Of a stretch of 64,000 nucleotides of DNA, positions 16,552-24,721 are shown piece by piece. The stretch comes from Paenibacillus sp. PvR098 (GTDB lineage: Bacteria; Bacillota; Bacilli; Paenibacillales; NBRC-103111): positions 1,736,001 to 1,800,000 of the forward strand of contig NZ_JAFIBU010000001.1 in the NCBI RefSeq assembly GCF_017833255.1, in the 5' to 3' direction. Made by a program: the position numbers and the translations under genes. Position 1 is the stretch's first letter. Each line of letters begins with the position of its first letter. The notes under the pieces are model-generated. The model was not told the DNA's origin, searched no databases, and was given only the letters and a program-made list of their open reading frames with translations.

Positions 16552-17577
16552 CTAGATATCGTTTAATAGAGCAAATTCGTACCCCGCTTTATGTACCGCT
16601 TTGATGATACGGTCGAGAGCTTCGATATTTTCTGGCGACCCTTGATGCATCAAAATGATATTGCCGTCATGCAGGTTGTTCATAATATCGTTATACGGGT
16701 CCTCCGCACCGTTCTTGCGCGGCTCCCAATCTCTCATCGCCGTGGACCAAAAGACGGATGTATATCCCATATCGGATACCATTTGTAATAAATGCATATT
16801 ATAGCGGCCGTATGGGAAGCGGAAAAACGGCTGAATTTCTTTGCCTGTCACTTCTTTATATAACTGTTCGTAATCTTCAATCTCTTTGCGTACCTGCTCA
16901 TCCGTTTGTGTATTCATATCGGAGTGAGTCATCGTATGATTAGCGACCAAATGCCCATCCTTCACGAGCGTGCGGATGAAATCCGGATTTTTCTTCACAT
17001 TATATCCAGCAATAAAAAAGTTTGCTTTCACATCGTTGTCCTTCAGCGATTTGACAAGCAAGTCAATATCCCCAAGCGGACCGCCGGTGTCAATGGTCAA
17101 ATAAACCTTCTTGCCCGTTCCGACCCATAGAGCCTTCATGTCCTTCGTATACTTCTTCGTATCTCCGGGAAAACCCGGCACCTGACCCTTCGGCTTCTTC
17201 ATGTAGTACCACGAAATCACCTTTCGATCACCGGCGGTGGAAGTCTGGGACGGCGGTTCCTTCGGCTTCGGATGATCCTTCATGATGGGACCTTCCGGAT
17301 TCTTCGGACCCGGAGAGGCTGCAGGCGGCTTGCCGTTTCCATATACTGCCCCTGCAGCCGAAGATGGAGCCGGAGCCAAGGCCGGGTCTGCCGGACCAGC
17401 CTGTGGCGGTTCGGGCGTCACCTTACTTGATAGTTCTACAGTCGCTGCTGACAGTTTGTCCTGCGCCTGTTCGGATACGGAAGACTTGGGCGTCTCGGCA
17501 GCCTGTTCCCCGGTACATGCCGTCAGCACCCCGGTAAGGACCGCGGTTATAAACCAACTCATCACTGTTCTGTTCAT
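16552..17577 (-). CDS. Polysaccharide deacetylase lipoprotein, PdaA-like with altered metal motif
   Basis: Membrane-anchored NodB-domain protein of 341 aa. A lipobox (LTAC, Cys21) is followed by a long Pro/Ala/Ser-rich linker to about residue 150. In the catalytic domain the first motif is TIDTGGP (D163, T164) rather than TFDDGP, so the metal-binding aspartate is replaced by threonine. The H-x3-H motif is kept (NHTMTH, H214 and H218), as are RFPYGR and a late LMHQGSP histidine. PdaA proteins also lack the second Asp (they have Asn), so activity on muramic acid residues remains possible. The ATG follows GGAG, seven bases away. Confidence 0.82.
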   Translation of the reverse strand: MNRTVMSWFITAVLTGVLTACTGEQAAETPKSSVSEQAQDKLSAATVELSSKVTPEPPQAGPADPALAPAPSSAAGAVYGNGKPPAASPGPKNPEGPIMKDHPKPKEPPSQTSTAGDRKVISWYYMKKPKGQVPGFPGDTKKYTKDMKALWVGTGKKVYLTIDTGGPLGDIDLLVKSLKDNDVKANFFIAGYNVKKNPDFIRTLVKDGHLVANHTMTHSDMNTQTDEQVRKEIEDYEQLYKEVTGKEIQPFFRFPYGRYNMHLLQMVSDMGYTSVFWSTAMRDWEPRKNGAEDPYNDIMNNLHDGNIILMHQGSPENIEALDRIIKAVHKAGYEFALLNDI

Positions 17578-17652
17578 CGTAGTTCTCCTTCGCCCGTAGT
17601 TTAGTCACCCTGCCCGTCGCACAGCGGTTCCCCTTCGAAAGAGGACAGCCCA

Positions 17653-18081
17653 TTATTTGCGTTCCGCTGCCCACATCAAAATTTGCAAAATAGCGATGAT
17701 GACGAAAGCAATTAGTGCCAGAAAAGGGATGGTGATGAATCCGAAGTAATTCACATAGTCAACATCGCATGGAATCGGACCACAGGCCTCCGCACCGCTT
17801 TTAAACCAGGCCGTTTTTTGCATCAGGTAATGATAAAAGGAGATGCCCGCTCCCCAAATTGACATAGGCAGCACATAAATGTACATATGCCGCTCTTTAC
17901 GCACAGCGGCAATGCCGAGTATTAACACGAGCGGATACATTAAAATACGCTGGTACCAACAAAGCTTGCAGGGCGTATATTGTAGAATTTCAGAAAAATA
18001 CAAGCTGCCGAGGGTGGCGGTCAACGCCACGAAACAAGAAAAATGCAGCCCGTTCTCGCGGATCGTGTTCTTCCAGTTCAT
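17653..18081 (-). CDS. bdbC: Disulfide bond formation protein, BdbC/DsbB family
   Basis: Membrane quinone-dependent oxidase of 142 aa with four helices. It re-oxidises a BdbD/DsbA thiol oxidase at the outer membrane face. The active-site pair is C38-x2-C41 (CKLCWYQR), and the second pair is C100 and C105 (ACGPIPC). All four cysteines are present, so the electron relay should work. No bdbD gene is adjacent in this window, which differs from the usual bdbDC pairing. ATG follows GGAGAGAG. Confidence 0.92.
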   Translation of the reverse strand: MNWKNTIRENGLHFSCFVALTATLGSLYFSEILQYTPCKLCWYQRILMYPLVLILGIAAVRKERHMYIYVLPMSIWGAGISFYHYLMQKTAWFKSGAEACGPIPCDVDYVNYFGFITIPFLALIAFVIIAILQILMWAAERK

Positions 18082-18267
18082 GTAACCTACTCTCTCCTCT
18101 CTATTAATTCCATCATATCAGAACTGGCGGAGTGTTCCAACATGCTTTAAGCCATTCGTTCACCGGACAATCGCAGTTGGATATGCCGGCTTCAACTAAG
18201 CCTAAAAGACAACAAACGAGCCACCCCCACACGGAGAAAGCTCGCCTGCTTATCCTACTATAACGCT

Positions 18268-19470
18268 TTAGACCGAGAAGCTGTATTCCACTTCCTTGCC
18301 GCTATGCTTTACCAGTGTCGTCCACTGCTCCCGAGGGATCAAATCAACTACGGCCTTGATGCCGATCCGGTCAAAATCGAGCTGCGGCACTTCCTCCATC
18401 ATAAGCCGCTCTGTTATGATCCGATCCAACAAACCGGGGAATCGAGACTCGATGAGCTGAAGCCGGTACAATCCCGTCTCAAAATCTTTGCGCGAAGCGT
18501 TCACCGAGCCAAGCACGCACTTGTTCTCGAGCACAAGCTCCTGATTGATCATGTCGGATGCAATGCGGATGCTGCGCTTCCCCGGCGTCACTCCAAGCAA
18601 GGCCAGCACTCCGTTGGGACCGACCGCGGTCATCGCATCAAAGGCGAGAGGACTGTAACCCGTGCATTCAAAAATAAGATCAGCCCGCTTGCCGCTGGCC
18701 TGCAGGAATGCGCCCAGCGGCGATTGAACAAGGCTCCCCTTCTCTGCCTTCGATCCGTCCTCTGCCTCCTTGTAGATTCCGCCACAAGCACGTACGAGCT
18801 CCGCTCCGGCAGAATCATCCGGCGATTTGGACCATACGATCGTCTCCAGTCCCAGACATCGACAGGTAATGGCGGCCAGCAGTCCGAGCGGCCCCGAACC
18901 GAGCACGACTGCCGTCTTTGGCTGCCATACGAGCCGCTGCTGAACGCGCTGCACCTCATCCCACACCTTCTCGACAATACTTTGCGGCTCTGTAAGAATC
19001 CCATAGGCTAGAGCCTTAACCGGAACCTTCACCAAATATCGGGCATCTTCTACGTAATACTCACACAAAAAGCCGTTGGCGCCTTTGATCCCCCGCTCCA
19101 CATACTGCCCACTCTCGCAAAAATCCTGCCGACCATTTCGGCAGCTCACGCAATCCGGCTCGGCGCACGGCCTCCTCACCAGCGCGCAGACCGCATCGCC
19201 CATGCGAAATCCTGTAGCTGGATCGGCCTCCACCACAACGCCCAGCGATTCGTGCCCAATCGTCAGCGCGCTTTCGCCAACTGGCGGTACGCCGTATTTC
19301 TCCGTCATGATTTCCCGGTCTGTGCCGTCCAGCCCAACGCAAAGAACGCGCACGAGAACATCCGATGGGGTTCTTCTTCGAGGCATCTCCATCTCACCAA
19401 GCTCCAGCTTGGGTTGATCGGCCTGACCTCCGCCCCCGAGAGCCAACCCGGTTATCAGCACCCCCTTCAT
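18268..19470 (-). CDS. Zinc-dependent glucose 1-dehydrogenase-like MDR oxidoreductase
   Basis: 400-aa medium-chain dehydrogenase resembling the archaeal-type glucose dehydrogenases (Glu_dehyd_C family). The catalytic zinc region reads CVGLDGTDREI with GHESLG. The structural zinc lobe carries several cysteines (CAEPDCVSCRNGRQDFC). A Rossmann motif VLGSGPLGLLA is near residue 190. It overlaps the glucoamylase gene by four bases (ATGA), so the two proteins are made together. I infer oxidation of the glucose released by the glucoamylase; other sugars or polyols cannot be excluded. Confidence 0.82.
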   Translation of the reverse strand: MKGVLITGLALGGGGQADQPKLELGEMEMPRRRTPSDVLVRVLCVGLDGTDREIMTEKYGVPPVGESALTIGHESLGVVVEADPATGFRMGDAVCALVRRPCAEPDCVSCRNGRQDFCESGQYVERGIKGANGFLCEYYVEDARYLVKVPVKALAYGILTEPQSIVEKVWDEVQRVQQRLVWQPKTAVVLGSGPLGLLAAITCRCLGLETIVWSKSPDDSAGAELVRACGGIYKEAEDGSKAEKGSLVQSPLGAFLQASGKRADLIFECTGYSPLAFDAMTAVGPNGVLALLGVTPGKRSIRIASDMINQELVLENKCVLGSVNASRKDFETGLYRLQLIESRFPGLLDRIITERLMMEEVPQLDFDRIGIKAVVDLIPREQWTTLVKHSGKEVEYSFSV

Positions 19471-21503
19471 GCCCGTTCACCCGCCTTCAGAAGCTCTGAA
19501 TCGCTTTGATCCGCGAGGCTGCGGGCCTTATACCGGAACTGCTTCAGCTTAGACAAATACTCCTGAACCACTTTGACGAACGTAGAGTGTGACCAAGTGA
19601 GCGGCGACACAGATAACGGCTCGCCCGTATACGGATGGACCTGTTCCGCCAGCACACCAGAAGGCAATGCATGGCTTATTGTCCATCGCAGCAGGTCTTC
19701 GGCTTCCTTCAGCTCCTGTTCGGTCTTAGCCGCCGCTATCACGTATTCCGCATACCAAAGCGTGCAAATAAACCACGGGTTGCCGGGTACTTTGCCGATA
19801 TCCTTCGTCACCTGATGATAATAGTCGTTCGAATAACGGGCAAGCCCGCCGATGTCCGTCTGCACCCACAGCCGCTCCCGAATCGCTTTCATCGTCGAAG
19901 CGACCCGGGAATCATCCGGTGCGAACATCCCGAAGTCAAAGATTGCATACATACTTGCATCCAAAGTCAGATCCTGTTCATACAGCTGTTTTTCGTCATT
20001 CCAATACAGGGAACGAATAAAGCGATGCTCCTGCTCGGAGTAAAACTGCTGTTCTACCGCTTGCTTCATTCGTTCCGCTTTATCGCGGTAATGCAATGCC
20101 CTTAACTTGTCATGGAAATAATCCGCAAAACCTGCGGACGCCAGCAAGCCCGCATACACGCTTGCCACCGTGAACAAATGAACGCCATAACGTTCTTCCC
20201 ACAAATCATGGGACGGCAGCGGCAAGCCCGATGCATCTGTATACTTCACCATAAATTCGGCCGCCGGCAGCACCAGCTTCTCATAATCGTCACGAGCTTC
20301 GTCTATGGTCCGGGCTAATCGATGATGATGCCACAGCGTGTATATAACAAGAGCCGTTTCGTCCTCCTGGATCGCAAGCTGCTTTTCTCCTCGTCCATTC
20401 ACCCAAGGATGCCAGCTTGAACCAACAGAGCCGTCCGGATTGTATTTATGCATCAAATACCCCTCATCCGAAAGTCCCCGTTTGCAGAATTGAAAAAACT
20501 TCTTCGTCAAGGCATGATAGCCCGATCGATCCAGTGCATGCGTAATAAGCGCTCCGTCTCTTGGCCACATATACGAATACGTGTCTTTGGCGAATTTCAT
20601 AATATCCGAATCATTAGCCGCAATGATCGCCCCGCGATTATCCGTGTTGGATCTTATGATCAGAAGACTTTTTTTATAAAAGGATGCGATATCCGCTTCC
20701 AGGAGCTGCAAATCATGACGATCCTGAGACAACCAGTGCAGCCAATAGTTATAGGTCCGCTGCAGTGTCGTATGGGGCGTAGCCGATCGTACCCACCTTT
20801 CCAGCTTTGCTATTTCCCGATAATCCCGACCGAAGCAAATCCAAAACCATACTTCTTTGGTCCCCTTCGGTGGAAGCTTGACTTCAAGCTCGATCGTTCC
20901 ATCTACAGAGCCCTGCGCAATCGGAAGACGTCCGAGCTGCCCGTCTTCAGCATCCCGCCAAGTGCCTTCCAGCCGATGCACCTCCTTTTGACCGATGGCA
21001 TACGATGTCGGGGCGGACTCTTTCTGACCTGTTTCGTGGCAAGAAAGTGACATATAGCGGTGTCCCTTGTAAAATACAAGGGATCTAAGCTCCGGATCAT
21101 AATACACCGTATCGCCCACGTTATTACCGTACAAATGCAAATCGAGATGAAAATACAGCTTCACCGTGCGCTCCCGATCCCAGGCATTATCTACTTGAAC
21201 CTTGCGCACAAATACATTGTCCTGCACATCTACCCCATCACGAAGCAAAAGCTTCAGCCCAAGCCGATCGTGCATGCATTGAACGTTTGTCACCATGGAA
21301 TCATTCAAGTACCCCGCCTGTTTTTTGAGCTCAGGATCATCAATCCAAAAGAAATCCTCCGCAGACCATACGCCAAAATGCGACAAATGATCAAGGGCTT
21401 GATTCTCCTGACCAACATAAGGGTAATAGATGTCGCGTAAATTGTAGTGCGCATCAAAATTCATCAATACATTACCGTTACCAATCGGCAAATCACGGGC
21501 CAT
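19467..21503 (-). CDS. Glycoside hydrolase family 15 protein (glucoamylase-like)
   Basis: 678-aa enzyme with an N-terminal beta-sandwich (about residues 1-270) and an (alpha/alpha)6 barrel. The barrel contains the family motif YMWPRDGALITHALD and the LWEERYGVHLFTVA segment, whose glutamate is the likely general acid. Family members release glucose from starch or glycogen oligosaccharides, and some act on trehalose or dextran. There is no signal peptide, so a cytoplasmic role, for example on glycogen or imported maltodextrin, is likely. It is the first gene of a two-gene operon with the dehydrogenase. ATG has GAGGAGG upstream. Confidence 0.88.
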   Translation of the reverse strand: MARDLPIGNGNVLMNFDAHYNLRDIYYPYVGQENQALDHLSHFGVWSAEDFFWIDDPELKKQAGYLNDSMVTNVQCMHDRLGLKLLLRDGVDVQDNVFVRKVQVDNAWDRERTVKLYFHLDLHLYGNNVGDTVYYDPELRSLVFYKGHRYMSLSCHETGQKESAPTSYAIGQKEVHRLEGTWRDAEDGQLGRLPIAQGSVDGTIELEVKLPPKGTKEVWFWICFGRDYREIAKLERWVRSATPHTTLQRTYNYWLHWLSQDRHDLQLLEADIASFYKKSLLIIRSNTDNRGAIIAANDSDIMKFAKDTYSYMWPRDGALITHALDRSGYHALTKKFFQFCKRGLSDEGYLMHKYNPDGSVGSSWHPWVNGRGEKQLAIQEDETALVIYTLWHHHRLARTIDEARDDYEKLVLPAAEFMVKYTDASGLPLPSHDLWEERYGVHLFTVASVYAGLLASAGFADYFHDKLRALHYRDKAERMKQAVEQQFYSEQEHRFIRSLYWNDEKQLYEQDLTLDASMYAIFDFGMFAPDDSRVASTMKAIRERLWVQTDIGGLARYSNDYYHQVTKDIGKVPGNPWFICTLWYAEYVIAAAKTEQELKEAEDLLRWTISHALPSGVLAEQVHPYTGEPLSVSPLTWSHSTFVKVVQEYLSKLKQFRYKARSLADQSDSELLKAGERA

Positions 21504-21629
21504 GATCTATCCTCCTCTTCCCCTTTCCACCTAATTTCCCCTTGAATGGAAGCAATTTATACATCATAGATCCAATAACCCATATCAACAACACTTGGAT
21601 ATCTATGGTGAATCACACGAAACCAAAAA

Positions 21630-21651
21630 AGGCTGACCCGAAGGCCAGCCT
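21630..21651 (-). terminator. Intrinsic terminator of the 147-aa gene
   Basis: AGGCTG and CAGCCT arms with a 10-base interior are followed, on the minus strand, by six T. The hairpin is 18 bp after the stop at 21669. Confidence 0.8.
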
Positions 21652-21668
21652 GTAATCATTCATTCACA

Positions 21669-22112
21669 TTATTTTCTTTTTCTTCCATGCTTCACAAGTG
21701 TCATTCGGCGAGTATGCCGCAGCCACGAATAATACGTTTTCAAATCGCGAAGTTGAATGTCTTGGGATACGCGCCCAAGAAATGTTACCACAATCATTTT
21801 ATGCAAAGGGTTACCCGCAAGATCGATTTCATCTTTTAATTCGACAAATTCGGACACCATCACCAAATCCCCGTCGATTAAATATACGTCCTTCTCATTA
21901 GCATAATAAGGCTGGACCCCGCCATGCTTTAATTTGTCCCACAAAAAACGGCAAATATGCTCAATTCCGCCCTCTTCGATCTCCACGCGTTCGGTCCAAC
22001 GGCTAAGTGCGTGGCTGGTAATAACGATGTCGGCTACTTTATACCCATTAAACGAGACATAGAAGGGTTCGTATGTGCTCCAACGACTCATTATTTTATC
22101 TCTCAATATCAT
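21669..22112 (-). CDS. Hypothetical 147-aa protein
   Basis: I do not recognise the family. The protein is soluble, with no signal peptide, and ends in a very basic tail (HTRRMTLVKHGRKRK). Two stretches look like beta hairpins (KDVYLIDGDLVMVSEFVELK and HKMIVVTFLGRVSQD). The central ITSHALSRWTERVE resembles a helix with conserved His, Arg and Trp seen in small Bacillota proteins of unknown role. ATG at 22112 has an AAGGGG run upstream; an internal ATG at 22091 is an alternative. It is divergent from the XRE-LytTR regulator, with the palindromic site between them, so it may be a target of that regulator. Confidence 0.65.
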   Translation of the reverse strand: MILRDKIMSRWSTYEPFYVSFNGYKVADIVITSHALSRWTERVEIEEGGIEHICRFLWDKLKHGGVQPYYANEKDVYLIDGDLVMVSEFVELKDEIDLAGNPLHKMIVVTFLGRVSQDIQLRDLKTYYSWLRHTRRMTLVKHGRKRK

Positions 22113-22150
22113 TCTCCCCCCTTCATGCTTAAAAAAGTTAATAACACTAC

Positions 22151-22168
22151 TGTAGTATCGATACTACA
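22151..22168. promoter_or_regulatory. 18-bp perfect palindrome, candidate operator
   Basis: TGTAGTATCGATACTACA is a perfect inverted repeat without spacer. It lies in the 156-bp gap between the divergent genes at 22112 and 22269, as expected for a dimeric helix-turn-helix regulator. Binding by the adjacent XRE-LytTR protein is inferred. Confidence 0.7.
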
Positions 22169-22268
22169 AGTCGTCAAGGGGACTTTAGCAGATTAACGTA
22201 AATTTCAATAAAACTATTCCTTTTCCGGCGTTTGTCTATTACAATAGGACTAGAAAGGAGTGAGCACG

Positions 22269-22934
22269 GTGGGACAACCTATTCCTGATTTCGGAAAGTT
22301 TCTTGAAGGACTTCGAGGTTCCATGTCATTAAGAGAAGCGGCAAAGAAAAGCGGCCTTTCTCATGCTTATATCAGAGACCTTGAGCTGGAACGTAACCGT
22401 TCGACCAATGATAAAATCACCCCTTCACCCGATACGCTGAAGAAGCTTTCGGCTGCATACGGTTATCCATATACGGATTTGATGATTAAAGCGGGACATC
22501 TCCTTAGCAGCGATGTCGCTTCGCAATCGGTCGGCAACCGAATAGACATGGAACTTGAGCACATCTATTATATCGAAATCGGCATGAAGGAGATCACTTA
22601 TCATACCGGTAGATCGAACTTCGTTCACAGCATTGATTCACTTTTGGATTTCAGCACTTTTTTAGACAAGCTGGAAGAGCATGGATTTAAGAAAATGGAT
22701 ACTGACCTATACGTTAACCTTCATCACATCCGCAAGTATGACGAACGCAAAGGCCTGCTCTATTTTGACGAAGATGGCCTTGGGACCCGGGTTACCATAT
22801 CGGCGATCCGTCAGAAAAAATATCACGATTTGATTTCCCGCAAAGTAGCGGTTAACACCGAGAAAAGCTTGGAATTCACATTCGGCAAAAGCGAAAACGC
22901 TACGTCTTTTTCAGCGGCAAATAAACAAATATAA
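22269..22934 (+). CDS. XRE helix-turn-helix / LytTR-like fusion regulator
   Basis: 222-aa DNA-binding protein. Residues about 10-75 form an XRE (Cro/CI) helix-turn-helix (SLREAAKKSGLSHAYIRDLE, then DTLKKLSAAYGYPYTDLM). Residues about 95-200 look like a LytTR domain: the IYYIEIGMKEITYHTGRS beta strands, a DFSTFLDKLEEHGFKKMD helix, then LYVNLHHIRKYDERKG. The frame opens at a GTG at 22260, but the GTG at 22269 is eight bases from GGAG and is preferred. LytTR domains act in AgrA-type quorum sensing, which fits the agrBD genes about 2.5 kb downstream. The LytTR call is from residue pattern only. Confidence 0.75.
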   Translation: MGQPIPDFGKFLEGLRGSMSLREAAKKSGLSHAYIRDLELERNRSTNDKITPSPDTLKKLSAAYGYPYTDLMIKAGHLLSSDVASQSVGNRIDMELEHIYYIEIGMKEITYHTGRSNFVHSIDSLLDFSTFLDKLEEHGFKKMDTDLYVNLHHIRKYDERKGLLYFDEDGLGTRVTISAIRQKKYHDLISRKVAVNTEKSLEFTFGKSENATSFSAANKQI

Positions 22935-23044
22935 ATAAATTTGCAACAGCAGCAAGGGGTAGACAGAAAATGACAGGCATCATGGGATCCGTTTTATTCC
23001 CCCTTATTTTGAGAGCTTCTATTCTTATACACTCGACACGTAAC

Positions 23045-23083
23045 AGCCCGTCTGCACCCTCATGTGCTGCGGGCTTGTTTTTC
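23045..23083 (+). terminator. Intrinsic terminator after the XRE-LytTR gene
   Basis: AGCCCG (23045-23050) and CGGGCT (23070-23075) enclose an inner GCAC/GTGC stem, followed by TTGTTTTT. It separates the regulator gene from the membrane gene at 23182, which therefore needs its own promoter. Confidence 0.75.
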
Positions 23084-23181
23084 CACGTTGAGGTGACAAA
23101 TTCGGTTATAAGCTTGATCTTTTGGAGCAAATGTACCGTAATAGCATTTCCCACTAAAAACATGGGTGAAGTTGGTATATC

Positions 23182-23835
23182 ATGAGCATAGTGTATTTAA
23201 TTCCCTTATTTTTTGTATGCTGGCTGTCTATGTTCGTTTTCGCCTTGGTTGTATTTCGTCAGCGACTTAAAGACCACCGAATACATTTAGTTGTCAGTTC
23301 TGCCGTGATCACCCTGATAACTATTTTTGTTCAATCTACCCATTCTGTTTTTGGCTTAGCCGTTCTGCAGCCTCTTTTTGTCATCCTTTGTTTTTACTTG
23401 ATTTTTAAATTAAGGTTTGTATATGCCTTGATTGTTAGTGTAGTCATCTATCTGGTGCAGACAACATCGGAAATCGTATTCTATTTAATCGTCAGTCAGA
23501 TCACGTCGGAAGATTTTTTTGTCTTAGCGCAAGAAAGCTTGGCTCTGCCGGCCGTATTTTTACTCGTGCTGAATTTATCCGCAAGCCTGATCTTGAAAAA
23601 GTGTAGGCTCGGTTTTTCATTTGTGCCCTTTCAGATCAACGGCAAAAAACACATTCAGCCCCGTTTTCAAACAACGATGTTTTTTATGATGAGTATCGGA
23701 CTGTTGGTCATCATTCTTACCGTATCTTCGATATTCTATTGGAAAACCGAAACGGCAATCATTCAATCGTTTTCCGTAATGTTACTCATAGGGATCACAC
23801 GTTATTTTTATATTAAAGAAATGTCGGATGACTAG
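23182..23835 (+). CDS. Multi-helix membrane protein, AgrC sensor-domain-like, no kinase
   Basis: 217-aa integral membrane protein with about six or seven hydrophobic helices and no recognisable cytoplasmic catalytic domain. Size, helix spacing and the basic loop after helix 4 resemble the N-terminal sensor part of AgrC-type peptide receptors, but the HisKA and HATPase domains are missing. A second protein of the same kind is encoded at 24722, next to agrB. The upstream GGTGAAG gives only a weak ribosome binding site. The receptor role is inferred from shape and neighbourhood. Confidence 0.65.
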   Translation: MSIVYLIPLFFVCWLSMFVFALVVFRQRLKDHRIHLVVSSAVITLITIFVQSTHSVFGLAVLQPLFVILCFYLIFKLRFVYALIVSVVIYLVQTTSEIVFYLIVSQITSEDFFVLAQESLALPAVFLLVLNLSASLILKKCRLGFSFVPFQINGKKHIQPRFQTTMFFMMSIGLLVIILTVSSIFYWKTETAIIQSFSVMLLIGITRYFYIKEMSDD

Positions 23836-23855
23836 GCTAAGGGAGCAATGATCTC

Positions 23856-24449
23856 TTATAGTTTTAAGCTAAGAATCAGCAGCGAAATGAAGTTAATGAC
23901 AAGATGAGCTGCGATCGTGGGGATGACGGATTGAGTCTTTTTATAAAAATAACAAAAAATGATTCCGGTTAAAAAGTACCCGATAAATCGATTCCAGCTA
24001 AAATGGCCAAAAGCATATATTAAGGAAGAAATACCTGAAGCAATCCAAAAATGGGTAAATTTACTTAAGTATCCGAATATGATTTTTCTGTAGACAAGCT
24101 CTTCCGCTATAGGCGCAACGATAATTGCATAAAAAGGCATAAGGATGTAGGTCTTGATCAATTCATCAGAGAGACCTACGGATGAGCCAAACAAGATGGT
24201 TGAAGCCGCTTGTGCATAAATAACATATTGTAAGCTTTTAAAAAAAGCTTCCTTCGTGCGGCTTCCCTTTAATGCTTCATTCCAATCGACCAACTGTATT
24301 TCTTTTCTCATACAGAAATAAATGAGGAGGATGGCCACTAACGGTGCTATGGCGACATAATACTTATTATCAAAAATCGCAGCACCTGTAGGTCTAGGTC
24401 CTATGAGCACTAAATATATCAGCACTACGAATATATCGTTTGTTTTCAT
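23856..24449 (-). CDS. CPBP family intramembrane glutamic endopeptidase
   Basis: 197-aa membrane protease of the CPBP/Abi (CAAX-like) family. The catalytic motifs are intact: EELVYRK (tandem glutamates and arginine, about residue 116), FGHFSWNRF, and AHLVINF near the C terminus. The gene is on the strand opposite to its neighbours inside the agr-like locus. In Staphylococcus aureus the CPBP protease MroQ is needed for Agr peptide production or maturation, so a function on the AgrD-like peptide of this locus is a reasonable inference; bacteriocin immunity is an alternative. Confidence 0.85.
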   Translation of the reverse strand: MKTNDIFVVLIYLVLIGPRPTGAAIFDNKYYVAIAPLVAILLIYFCMRKEIQLVDWNEALKGSRTKEAFFKSLQYVIYAQAASTILFGSSVGLSDELIKTYILMPFYAIIVAPIAEELVYRKIIFGYLSKFTHFWIASGISSLIYAFGHFSWNRFIGYFLTGIIFCYFYKKTQSVIPTIAAHLVINFISLLILSLKL

Positions 24450-24721
24450 TAAGAGGTGCCCCTATCTTGAGTGCATTATGATGCTTTAGTAAGCGTCAAC
24501 ACTTCATTATTATTCAAAAAATCAAAACATTCAAGTAATCAGCAGAATTCGACATAATTCGCTTGTCACCCTCCCCAAAGTGTATTAAACTTAACATCAA
24601 ATAAAATTTAGATAACAAAAGATAAGTTGATTATAACTTGATTTTAGAATTGCATGACTATTTGACTATGTACCAAGAGCTATTTACCCTATAGAATAGA
24701 AAACAAGGGAGCCAAATTCTA
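24450..24721. other. AT-rich divergent intergenic region upstream of the agr-like operon
   Basis: No gene is apparent. The segment must hold promoters for the CPBP gene (minus) and the membrane/agrBD genes (plus). It contains a near-direct repeat AAGTTGATTAT/AACTTGATTTT (about 24625-24647), which is a possible regulator site; I cannot assign it to LytTR with confidence. Confidence 0.4.

Noticed and set aside
22970-23185. 71-codon frame before the membrane gene at 23182, considered as another signal peptide
   Set aside because: It crosses a clear terminator hairpin (23045-23083) and has no AgrD-like tail.
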